A DNA stretch of 64,000 nt, taken from positions 1 through 64,000 of the forward strand of contig JANPCX010000087.1 of the NCBI GenBank assembly GCA_031431125.1, given 5' to 3'. The translations under genes were made by a program, and so were the position numbers. Of this stretch, positions 53,349-61,576 are shown in pieces (position 1 is the first letter of the stretch; every line of letters begins with the position of its first letter). Under the pieces are notes generated by a model. The model was not told the origin of the DNA and ran no database searches. It was given only the letters and a program-made list of their open reading frames with translations. Source of the stretch: JANPCX01 sp031431125 (lineage in GTDB: Bacteria > Pseudomonadota > Gammaproteobacteria > Burkholderiales > Burkholderiaceae_C).

Positions 53349-54200
53349 CTATTTTTCGGTGTCCACCAAACCTTTGACAAACCACTTTTGCATCAGCATC
53401 ACCACGATGGCCGGCGGCAGCATGGCCAGGATGGCGGTGGCCATGACGAGGTTCCACTCGTTTTGCGAGTCGCCCCCGGCAATCATGCGTTTGATGCCGA
53501 TCACCACCGGGTACATGTCTTCATTGGTGGTGACCAGTAGCGGCCACAGGTACTGGTTCCAGCCGTAAATGAATTGAATGACGAAGAGGGCGGCAATGCT
53601 GGTGGCCGACAGCGGCACCAAGATGTCGATGAAAAAACGCATCGGTCCGGCGCCATCAATGCGGGCGGCTTCCACCAGTTCTTCCGGCACAGTGAGGAAA
53701 AACTGGCGGAACAAAAATGTGGCCGTGGCCGAGGCAATCAGCGGCACGGTCAGGCCTGCAAATGAATTCAACATGCCTAAATCGGCCACCACTTTGTAGG
53801 TGGGGCCGATGCGCACTTCCACCGGCAGCATCAAGGTGATGAAAATCGCCCAGAAGAAAAACATCCGGAAGCGAAAGCGGAAATACACGATCGCAAACGC
53901 CGACAGCAGTGAGATGGCGATCTTGCCGAAGGTGATGACCAGGGCGGTGACCAAACTCACGAACATCATGCGGCCCACTGAAGCGGTCGAACCCGCGCCC
54001 GCACCACCGCCTTGCAGGGCTTGGCTGTAGTTGTCGATCAAATGCGTACCGGGCAGCATGGGCATGGGGCGCTGCACCACCGCGTCGGCGGTGTGGGTGG
54101 ACGCCACAAAAGCGATGTAAACCGGCAGCGCCACCACCAGCACACCGATGATGAGGATGAAGTGGGCCAACAGGCCGAGGGTGGGGCGGCGTTCAACCAT
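53349..54200 (-). CDS. ugpE: Glycerol-3-phosphate ABC transporter permease UgpE
   Basis: A 283-residue MalG-type permease with about six membrane segments and the EAA loop EELVEAARIDGAGPMRFFIDILVPL. The start MVERRP at 54200 matches the usual N-terminus of UgpE; a GTG at 54209 is also in frame. It lies 13 bases behind ugpA. Confidence 0.95.
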   Translation of the reverse strand: MVERRPTLGLLAHFILIIGVLVVALPVYIAFVASTHTADAVVQRPMPMLPGTHLIDNYSQALQGGGAGAGSTASVGRMMFVSLVTALVITFGKIAISLLSAFAIVYFRFRFRMFFFWAIFITLMLPVEVRIGPTYKVVADLGMLNSFAGLTVPLIASATATFLFRQFFLTVPEELVEAARIDGAGPMRFFIDILVPLSATSIAALFVIQFIYGWNQYLWPLLVTTNEDMYPVVIGIKRMIAGGDSQNEWNLVMATAILAMLPPAIVVMLMQKWFVKGLVDTEK

Positions 54201-54213
54201 GCGGTGCACCCAT

Positions 54214-55101
54214 TCAGTAGTTCACCTTTTTCTCGACAAACCGAAACTGCACCACCGTGAGTGCCACCACGATCACCATCAACACCACCGACTGTGCGGC
54301 TGAGCCGCCAAGGTCCAGGGCTTTGAAGCCGTCGTAATAGACGCGGTAAACCAAGATGGCCGTGTCTTGGCCCGGGCCGCCTTGTGTGGCGGCGTCGATG
54401 ATGGCGAAGGTGTCGAAGAAGGCATAAACGATGTTGATCACCAGCAAGAAAAAGGTGGTGGGCGAGAGCAGCGGAAACTGGATGGACCAAAAGCGCCGCC
54501 AGGGCCGAGCGCCGTCGATCGCAGCGGCTTCAATCAGCGACTTCGGGATGCTGGCCAAACCCGCCAGGAAGAAGAGAAAGTTGTAGGAGATTTGTTTCCA
54601 GATGGCGGCCAGTACCACCAAGGTCATGGCCTGGTTGCCATTGAGCAGATGGTTCCATTCAATGCCGAGCGACTGCAAGGCATAAGCCACCACGCCGATG
54701 CTGGGCGAAAACATGAACAGCCACAACACACCCGCCACCGCTGGCGCCACCGCATAGGGCCAAATCAGCAGGGTTTTGTAGAAGGATGCGCCGCGCACCA
54801 CACGGTCGGCGAAGATGGCCAGCACCAGCGAAATGCTGATGCCGAGCACGGCCACCAACACCGAAAAAACCGCCGTGGTTTTGAACGAGGCGAGGTAGGT
54901 GTCGTCATTCCACAGGTTGACGAAGTTTTCCAAGCCCACCCACTGCACCGACGTACCGAAGGCATCGGACTGCTGCAGCGATTGCAGCAGCGCCTGGCCC
55001 GCAGGCCAAAAGAAAAACACCGCAATGATCACCACTTGGGGCGCGAGCAAGGCCCACGGCAGCCAGGTGGATCGGAAAACGACGCGTTTGTCAAAGGCCA
55101 T
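54214..55101 (-). CDS. ugpA: Glycerol-3-phosphate ABC transporter permease UgpA
   Basis: A 295-residue MalF-type permease with about six membrane segments and the EAA loop SLIEAAAIDGARPWRRFWSIQFPL. FRSTWLPWALLAPQVVIIAVFFFWPAGQAL is the typical UgpA start. Partner of UgpE. Confidence 0.95.
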   Translation of the reverse strand: MAFDKRVVFRSTWLPWALLAPQVVIIAVFFFWPAGQALLQSLQQSDAFGTSVQWVGLENFVNLWNDDTYLASFKTTAVFSVLVAVLGISISLVLAIFADRVVRGASFYKTLLIWPYAVAPAVAGVLWLFMFSPSIGVVAYALQSLGIEWNHLLNGNQAMTLVVLAAIWKQISYNFLFFLAGLASIPKSLIEAAAIDGARPWRRFWSIQFPLLSPTTFFLLVINIVYAFFDTFAIIDAATQGGPGQDTAILVYRVYYDGFKALDLGGSAAQSVVLMVIVVALTVVQFRFVEKKVNY

Positions 55102-55130
55102 GGGTGAAGAGGTGATTGCCTAAGAACCCC

Positions 55131-55227
55131 GTCATCCCCGCGCAGGCGGGGATCCAGGGACGGCACAAACCATCGACCAGAGGCTGCGGATCGAGACATC
55201 CTGGATTCCCGCCTGCGCGGGAATGAC
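55131..55227. repeat. REP doublet between ugpB and ugpA
   Basis: GTCATCCCCGCGCAGGCGGG occurs at 55131-55158 and an inverted copy CCCGCCTGCGCGGGAATGAC at 55201-55227, about 42 bases apart. It is the same family and the same spacing as the doublet at 3903-4003. Located in the 146-base space between two operon genes, it could fold in the mRNA and alter the ratio of UgpB to the downstream proteins. Confidence 0.85.
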
Positions 55228-55247
55228 GGCTGTGAAGCATGCGACGC

Positions 55248-56567
55248 TCAACGTTTGTTGGCCTTCTCAAACCGTGCCAACAGCTCGTCGCCCCGTTTCA
55301 CGATGGAATCGAGCGCTTCTTTAGCGGACTTTTTGCCGCCCCAAACTTGCTCCAACTCTTCATCCATGATGGCTCGCAACTGCACATGGTTGCCCAGGCG
55401 GATGCCACGTGATTTGTCGGTTGTTTTGCGAATCATCTGCGTCACGGCCACATCGGTGCCGGGTTTTTCTTTGTAGAAGCCCGACTTTTCGGTGAGTTGG
55501 TAGGCGGCTGTGGTGATGGGCAAATAACCGGTGCGTTTGTGGCTGGCGGATTGCACCTCGGGGCTGGAGAGGTAGTTGAAGAAAGTGGCCACGCCTTTGT
55601 ATTCCGCAGGTTTTTTGCCTGCCAGCACCCACAGGCTGGCGCCGCCGATCACGGTGTTTTGCGGTGCCCCGGCCACATCGGGGTAGTGGGGCAGGGTGGC
55701 GAGCCCAAAGCCGAACTTGGCGTTTTTGGCGACGTTGCCGTAGAAGCCCGATGACGTGCTGATCATGGCGCACTCACCCGAAATGAAACTCGCCTCCGGC
55801 ACATTGCCTCGGCCTTTGTAGATGAAGAGGCCTTGTTTGCTCATGTTCGCCAGGTTTTCGATGTGGCGCTGGTGCAGGGGTGAGTTCACTTGCAAGCGTG
55901 CATCCATGCCAGCCAAACCATTGCGTTTGCTGGCAAATTCCACGTTGTGCCAGGCCGAGAAACTCTCCAGCTGCGTCCAACCCTGCCACGCAGTGGTGAA
56001 AGGGCATTTGTGGCCGCTGGCTTTGAGTTTGGCGGCGGCCAGCACCACTTCGGGCCAGGTGGCGGGTGGTTTGTCGGTGGACAGGCCTGCGGCTTTGAAG
56101 GCGTCTTTGTTGATGTAGAACACCGTGGTGGAGCTGTTGAAGGGGAAGCTCAACATTTGCCCATTCGGTGCGGTGTAATAACCCGCCACGGCGGGCACAT
56201 AAGCGGTCGGGTCGAATTTCACTCCCGCGTCTTTCATCACTTGGCCCACCGGAATGATGGCTTGTTTGCTGGCCATCATGGTGGCCGTGCCCACCTCAAA
56301 CACCTGCAGGATGTGGGGCGCATTGCCAGCGCGGAAAGCCGCGATGGCACCCGTCATCGATTCGTCGTAGCTGCCCTTGAAGGTGGGCACGATTTTGTAA
56401 GCGGTTTGGCTGGCGTTGAAATCCTTGGCCAGGTCGTTCACCCATTCGCCGTTCACGGCGGTCATGGAGTGCCACCACTGAATTTCCACCGGCGCTTGGG
56501 CGCAGGCGGCGTTCAAACCAAAAAGGGCCAGCAGGCCCGCAGCAAGCGTTGATTTTTTCAGTGCCAT
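55248..56567 (-). CDS. ugpB: Glycerol-3-phosphate-binding periplasmic protein UgpB
   Basis: A 439-residue binding protein with a signal peptide ending NAACAQ, the start VEIQWWHSMTAVNGEWVNDLAKDF and GASLWVLAGKKPAEYKGVATFF, as in UgpB. It captures glycerol 3-phosphate or glycerophosphocholine for UgpAEC. First gene of the operon. The 222 bases up to the divergent oxidoreductase gene hold the promoters; I recognised no Pho box there. Confidence 0.93.
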   Translation of the reverse strand: MALKKSTLAAGLLALFGLNAACAQAPVEIQWWHSMTAVNGEWVNDLAKDFNASQTAYKIVPTFKGSYDESMTGAIAAFRAGNAPHILQVFEVGTATMMASKQAIIPVGQVMKDAGVKFDPTAYVPAVAGYYTAPNGQMLSFPFNSSTTVFYINKDAFKAAGLSTDKPPATWPEVVLAAAKLKASGHKCPFTTAWQGWTQLESFSAWHNVEFASKRNGLAGMDARLQVNSPLHQRHIENLANMSKQGLFIYKGRGNVPEASFISGECAMISTSSGFYGNVAKNAKFGFGLATLPHYPDVAGAPQNTVIGGASLWVLAGKKPAEYKGVATFFNYLSSPEVQSASHKRTGYLPITTAAYQLTEKSGFYKEKPGTDVAVTQMIRKTTDKSRGIRLGNHVQLRAIMDEELEQVWGGKKSAKEALDSIVKRGDELLARFEKANKR

Positions 56568-56789
56568 GACAACTCCGTGAAGTAAAAAAATACCGCTTCC
56601 AGGCGGTGGGCCTGAGTCTGAAGGGCCTTTGTGACAAAGCGACCCACTCTATTGGCCTCCCAGGTGGCAGGCCGTTCAATCGGGATAACCCCGCAAACCC
56701 GGTGGTTGGGCCAAGCGGGCGTCAAAAGGGGGCTGCGTTACGATGTCGCCTTAAGTGCAGTCCGAGGTGCCTCGCCACCTCCTTTTTTC

Positions 56790-59700
56790 ATGAACGCACC
56801 CGCTACCCTGACCCAATTGACAGCCGCTCACGCGGCTGACCAAAGCGCACCTCGTTTGCGCGAAATTCCCTACAACTACACCTCGTTTTCCGACCGGGAA
56901 ATCGTGATCCGCTTGCTCGGTGCCCGCGCCTGGGAGGTGTTGGATCGCCTGCGGTCTGAGCGCCAAACTGGGCGCTCCGCCCGCATGCTGTATGAGGTGC
57001 TGGGTGACATTTGGGTGGTGCAGCGCAACCCCTATTTGCAAGACGATTTGCTGGACAACCCGAAACGCCGCCAACTCTTGGTGGATGCTTTGAACCATCG
57101 CTTGGGCGAAGTGCAGCGCCGCCGCACACCGGGCAGTGATGTTGAACGCGACCGCCATGTGGGCGAGCTGTTGCAAGCCGCCACCCAAGCGGTGACCACA
57201 TTCGCCGCGTTTTTTGAGCAGGTCGCCAAGCTGCGAAAGCAGGCGCAAAAGGTGCTGGGCCGCGTCACGGCCAAAGACAACATCAAGTTCGACGGCCTGT
57301 CACGTGTGTCCCATGTGACCGATGCCACCGACTGGCGGGTTGAGTACCCCTTCGTCGTGCTCACCCCCGACACCGAGGTGGAAATGGCCAGCATGGTGGC
57401 GGCCTGTGTCGAGTTGGGCTTGACCATCATTCCACGCGGCGGCGGCACCGGCTACACCGGTGGCGCGGTGCCCTTGACCTGGAACAGCGCCGTCATCAAC
57501 ACGGAAAAGTTAGAAGCCATGACCGAGGTGGAGTTCGTCACCTTGCCCGGCGTGGATAAACCCGTCGCCACGGTGTGGACCGAAGCCGGTGTGGTCACCC
57601 AGCGTGTGGCCGAAGCCGCGGAGCGCAGCGGCCAGGTGTTTGCGGTGGACCCCACTTCAGCCGAGGCCTCTTGCATTGGCGGCAACATTGCCATGAATGC
57701 GGGTGGCAAAAAAGCCGTGCTCTGGGGCACGGCGCTGGACAACCTCGCCTCTTGGCGCATGGTCACGCCCGAAGCCAAATGGCTGGAGGTGGTGCGGCTC
57801 AACCACAACCTCGGCAAGATCCACGACGTGGCAGTGGCCAGCTTCGAGCTGAAATACTTTGATGCGACCGGTAAGAAGCTCGAGCGCACCGAGAGGCTGG
57901 ACATCCCGGGCCGCACCTTCCGCAAAGAGGGCTTGGGCAAAGACGTCACCGACAAATTCCTCGCCGGCCTGCCCGGCATTCAGAAAGAGGGCTGCGACGG
58001 CCTCATCACGAGCGCCCGCTGGATCGTTCACAAAATGCCGGCCCACACCCGCACCGTGTGCCTGGAGTTTTTTGGCAATGCCAAAGACGCCGTGCCCAGC
58101 ATTGTGGACATCAAGGACTATATGTTTGCGCTGGTCAAGGCGGGCGGTGTCGATACCGACAAAGGCAAGTCCACCGTGGTGCTCGCGGGCCTGGAACACC
58201 TGGACGACCGCTACCTCAAAGCCGTGGGTTATGCCACCAAGAGCAAACGTGGCGGCCTGCCCAAGATGGTGCTGGTGGGCGACATTTGCGGCGACGACCC
58301 CGACGCCGTGGCCCGCGTCACCAGCGAAGTGGTGCGCCTGGCCAATGGCCGCTCCGGCGAAGGTTTTGTGGCCGTCAGCCCCGATGCGCGCAAGAAGTTC
58401 TGGTTAGATCGCAAACGCACAGCAGCCATCAGCAAACACACCAACGCCTTCAAAGTGAACGAAGACGTGGTGATTCCGCTGCCGCGCATGGGCGAGTACA
58501 CCGAAGGCATTGAGCGCATCAACATTGAGCTTAGCCTGCAAAACAAGCTGGCCTTGGTCGACGCCCTGGAAGCGTTTTTCCTCACCGGCAACTTGCCCCT
58601 GGGCAAGAGCGACGATGCGGGTGAGATCGCCTCCGCCGAGCTGCTCGAAGACCGCGTGCAACAAGCCTTGACGCTGCTGCGCGAGGTGCGCAGCTTGTGG
58701 CAAGGCTGGTTGATCAATTTGGATGCACCTGCGGCGGATGGAGGCAACACGCTCTTCTTCCAACTGCAAGACCACAGCCTGCGCGCCTCGTGGAAAACCC
58801 AAATCCGCACCCCGCTGCAAAACATCTTTGCCGGTTCGGCCTTGAAGCCCATCGTCGACGAATGCCAAAAGATCCACGGCCAGGTGCTCAAAGGCCGCGT
58901 CTGGGTGGCGCTGCACATGCATGCCGGTGACGGCAATGTGCACACCAACATTCCCGTGAACTCCGACAACTACGACATGCTGCAAACCGCCCACCGCGCG
59001 GTCGCCCGCATCATGAAGCTGGCGCGCAGCCTGGACGGTGTGATCTCGGGTGAGCACGGCATCGGCATCACCAAACTCGAATTCCTGACCGACGCCGAGA
59101 TCGCCGACTTCACCGCCTACAAGTTGAAGGTCGACCCACAAGGCCGCTTCAACAAAGGCAAGCTCCTGCGCAATTCATCGTTCGATGGCGTGACCGTCAA
59201 GGCCGACTTGACCAATGCCTACACACCCAGCTTCGGTTTGATGGGGCATGAGTCCCTCATCATGCAGCAAAGCGACATTGGTGCCATCGCCGATTCGGTG
59301 AAGGACTGCCTGCGCTGCGGCAAATGCAAACCCGTGTGCGCCACCCACGTTCCGCGCGCCAATTTGCTCTACAGCCCGCGCAACAAAATTTTGGCCACCT
59401 CGCTGTTGGTGGAGGCCTTCCTCTACGAAGAACAAACCAGGCGCGGCATCAGCATCAAACACTGGCAAGAGTTTGAAGACGTGGCCGACCACTGCACCGT
59501 CTGCCACAAATGCCTCACGCCTTGCCCGGTGGACATCGACTTCGGTGACGTGTCCATGAACATGCGCAACCTGCTGCGCAAAATGGGCCAGAAGAGTTTC
59601 CGCCCAGGCAATGCAGCGGCCATGTTGATGCTCAATGCCACCAACCCGGAAACCATCAAACTGGTCCGTTCCGCGATGGTGGGTGTGGGCTTCAAAGCGC

Positions 59701-60740
59701 AACGATTGGCGCACGACTTCTTCAAGGTGCTGGCCAAGAAACAAACCGCCGCGCCCCGCGCCACGGTTGGCACGGCCCCGATCAAAGAACAGGTGATTCA
59801 CTTCATCAACAAAAAACTGCCCGGTGGTTTGCCCAAGAAAACGGCACGCGCGTTATTGGACATTGAGGACAAAGACTACGTCCCCATCATCCGCAACCCG
59901 CAGGCCACGACGAGCGACACCGAAGCCGTTTTTTATTTCCCTGGCTGCGGCTCCGAGCGCTTGTTCTCGCAAGTGGGCTTGGCCACCCAAGCCATGCTCT
60001 GGCACGCGGGTGTGCAAACCGTGTTGCCTCCGGGTTATTTGTGCTGTGGTTACCCGCAGCGCGGCTCAGGCCAGTTCGACAAAGCCGACAAAATCATCAC
60101 CGACAACCGCGTGCTCTTCCACCGCGTGGCCAATACGCTGAACTACCTCGACATCAAGACCGTGGTGGTCAGCTGCGGCACCTGCTACGACCAATTGCAG
60201 GGCTACCAGTTCGACAAAATTTTCCCTGGCTGCCGCATTATTGATATTCACGAGTACCTGCTGGAGAAGGGCATCACCCTGAACGCCAGCCAAGGTGCGG
60301 GCTACCTTTATCACGACCCTTGCCACAGCCCGATGAAGTTGCAAGAGCCCATGAAAACGGTCAAGGCCTTGGTCGGCGACAACGTGGTTGAAAGCAAACG
60401 CTGCTGCGGTGAGAGCGGCACGCTGGGCGTGACCCGTCCCGACATCTCCACGCAGGTGCGCTTCCGCAAAGAAGAACAGTTGCGCATCGACGAAGGCACA
60501 CTGCGTGCCAAGGTCACCGCCGCAGGCGTTGCGCCCGCACCTCAAGCGCCCACCAAAATTCTCACCAGCTGCCCCAGCTGCTTGCAGGGCCTCAGCCGTT
60601 TTGGCAACGACTTGAACAACGGCCTTTTAGAGGCTGACTACATCGTGGTCGAAATGGCCAATCAACTCCTCGGAGAAAACTGGATGCCCGACTACGTGGC
60701 TAAGGCGAATGCGGGGGGGATTGAGAGGGTGTTGGTGTGA
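56790..60740 (+). CDS. Very large FAD/Fe-S oxidoreductase with DUF3683 (D-2-hydroxyacid dehydrogenase-like)
   Basis: A 1316-residue protein made of several modules: an N-terminal DUF3683 segment (LREIPYNYTSFSDREIVIRLLG), an FAD_binding_4 domain at about 185-330 (IIPRGGGTGYTGGAVPL), an FAD-oxidase C-terminal domain to about 800, two 4Fe-4S motifs near 839 (CLRCGKCKPVC) and 901 (CTVCHKCLTPC), and two CCG domains near 1049 and 1176-1205 (FPGCGSERL, DPCHSPMK, CCGESG). It combines the GlcD and GlcF/DLD-type functions in one chain, so it probably oxidises a D-2-hydroxy acid such as lactate and passes electrons to quinone. The substrate is inferred. Confidence 0.88.
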   Translation: MNAPATLTQLTAAHAADQSAPRLREIPYNYTSFSDREIVIRLLGARAWEVLDRLRSERQTGRSARMLYEVLGDIWVVQRNPYLQDDLLDNPKRRQLLVDALNHRLGEVQRRRTPGSDVERDRHVGELLQAATQAVTTFAAFFEQVAKLRKQAQKVLGRVTAKDNIKFDGLSRVSHVTDATDWRVEYPFVVLTPDTEVEMASMVAACVELGLTIIPRGGGTGYTGGAVPLTWNSAVINTEKLEAMTEVEFVTLPGVDKPVATVWTEAGVVTQRVAEAAERSGQVFAVDPTSAEASCIGGNIAMNAGGKKAVLWGTALDNLASWRMVTPEAKWLEVVRLNHNLGKIHDVAVASFELKYFDATGKKLERTERLDIPGRTFRKEGLGKDVTDKFLAGLPGIQKEGCDGLITSARWIVHKMPAHTRTVCLEFFGNAKDAVPSIVDIKDYMFALVKAGGVDTDKGKSTVVLAGLEHLDDRYLKAVGYATKSKRGGLPKMVLVGDICGDDPDAVARVTSEVVRLANGRSGEGFVAVSPDARKKFWLDRKRTAAISKHTNAFKVNEDVVIPLPRMGEYTEGIERINIELSLQNKLALVDALEAFFLTGNLPLGKSDDAGEIASAELLEDRVQQALTLLREVRSLWQGWLINLDAPAADGGNTLFFQLQDHSLRASWKTQIRTPLQNIFAGSALKPIVDECQKIHGQVLKGRVWVALHMHAGDGNVHTNIPVNSDNYDMLQTAHRAVARIMKLARSLDGVISGEHGIGITKLEFLTDAEIADFTAYKLKVDPQGRFNKGKLLRNSSFDGVTVKADLTNAYTPSFGLMGHESLIMQQSDIGAIADSVKDCLRCGKCKPVCATHVPRANLLYSPRNKILATSLLVEAFLYEEQTRRGISIKHWQEFEDVADHCTVCHKCLTPCPVDIDFGDVSMNMRNLLRKMGQKSFRPGNAAAMLMLNATNPETIKLVRSAMVGVGFKAQRLAHDFFKVLAKKQTAAPRATVGTAPIKEQVIHFINKKLPGGLPKKTARALLDIEDKDYVPIIRNPQATTSDTEAVFYFPGCGSERLFSQVGLATQAMLWHAGVQTVLPPGYLCCGYPQRGSGQFDKADKIITDNRVLFHRVANTLNYLDIKTVVVSCGTCYDQLQGYQFDKIFPGCRIIDIHEYLLEKGITLNASQGAGYLYHDPCHSPMKLQEPMKTVKALVGDNVVESKRCCGESGTLGVTRPDISTQVRFRKEEQLRIDEGTLRAKVTAAGVAPAPQAPTKILTSCPSCLQGLSRFGNDLNNGLLEADYIVVEMANQLLGENWMPDYVAKANAGGIERVLV

Positions 60741-60768
60741 AGCGCATGGATTCAGCTTGGGGCGGTGT

Positions 60769-61458
60769 ATGAAGGGACGTGAAAGCGGGATGCCCGACGA
60801 GGACTACTGGCTGACTTTTTTCGATGTTGATTGTTTGCTGACTGAGCTGAACTTCCTCAAAACCAAGACCGAATCAGTCGTTGAGTTTGGCAGCGGCTAT
60901 GGCACGTTCACGTTGTCCACGGCGGCCAGAACGTCTGGCCAGGTGTTTGGACTGGACATCGAGCCTGAGTTGGTGTCGCTGGTACGCGACCGCGCCGCCG
61001 AGCAAAAGCTGATGAATGTTGACGTCAGATTGCAAGACTTCGTAGCCAGCGGCACAGGGCTTGATGACGAGTCGGTCGATCACGCCATGCTCTTCAACAT
61101 TCTGCATATCGAATCACCAGTTCAATTGTTGCGTGAGGCTTTGCGCGTACTTCGACCCAGTGGTTCGGTATCCGTCATTCACTGGAATCACGATCCCAGC
61201 ACACCCAGAGGCCCGTCGATGGAGGTTCGCCCTCGTCCTGAGCAATGCAGGGCTTGGGCAGAAGAGGCTGGTTTCTCGTTCTTGCGCTATGTTGATTTAG
61301 CCAAATGCAGCCCCTACCACTACGGAATGTTGCTTGAGAAACCTGCGCACGATTTTGCCGATGAAGCCGCCCGTCGAGACGCGGAAATCGAAACTGGTGC
61401 CTCTGAGCCTGTGGATGGCAAAGAGGTTTTAGCGAAACTCAGAGCACAAATTCAGTGA
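60769..61458 (+). CDS. SAM-dependent methyltransferase, class I
   Basis: A 229-residue protein with motif I SVVEFGSGYGTFTLS (36-50), the acidic residue in VFGLDIEPE, and ALRVLRPSGSVSVIHWNHD as motif III. It is of the small Methyltransf_11/25 type. It starts 28 bases after the oxidoreductase gene and may be co-transcribed. Substrate unknown. The 118 bases after it up to the TpsB frame show no gene. Confidence 0.78.
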   Translation: MKGRESGMPDEDYWLTFFDVDCLLTELNFLKTKTESVVEFGSGYGTFTLSTAARTSGQVFGLDIEPELVSLVRDRAAEQKLMNVDVRLQDFVASGTGLDDESVDHAMLFNILHIESPVQLLREALRVLRPSGSVSVIHWNHDPSTPRGPSMEVRPRPEQCRAWAEEAGFSFLRYVDLAKCSPYHYGMLLEKPAHDFADEAARRDAEIETGASEPVDGKEVLAKLRAQIQ

Positions 61459-61576
61459 GTGGTGGTCTGCGCCGCGTGTCGACATCACCGACACCACCCG
61501 AAATTCATTCGCATCGACCACCGTCGCTCCACGCCCCTGACCTCATCAAACCCGCCAAAAATCACAACCACAACGG

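Noticed and set aside
52242..53540. A 432-codon plus-strand frame opposite ugpC/ugpE
   Set aside because: It spans the ends of two certain genes on the other strand and has a His/Gly/Asp-rich shadow composition.
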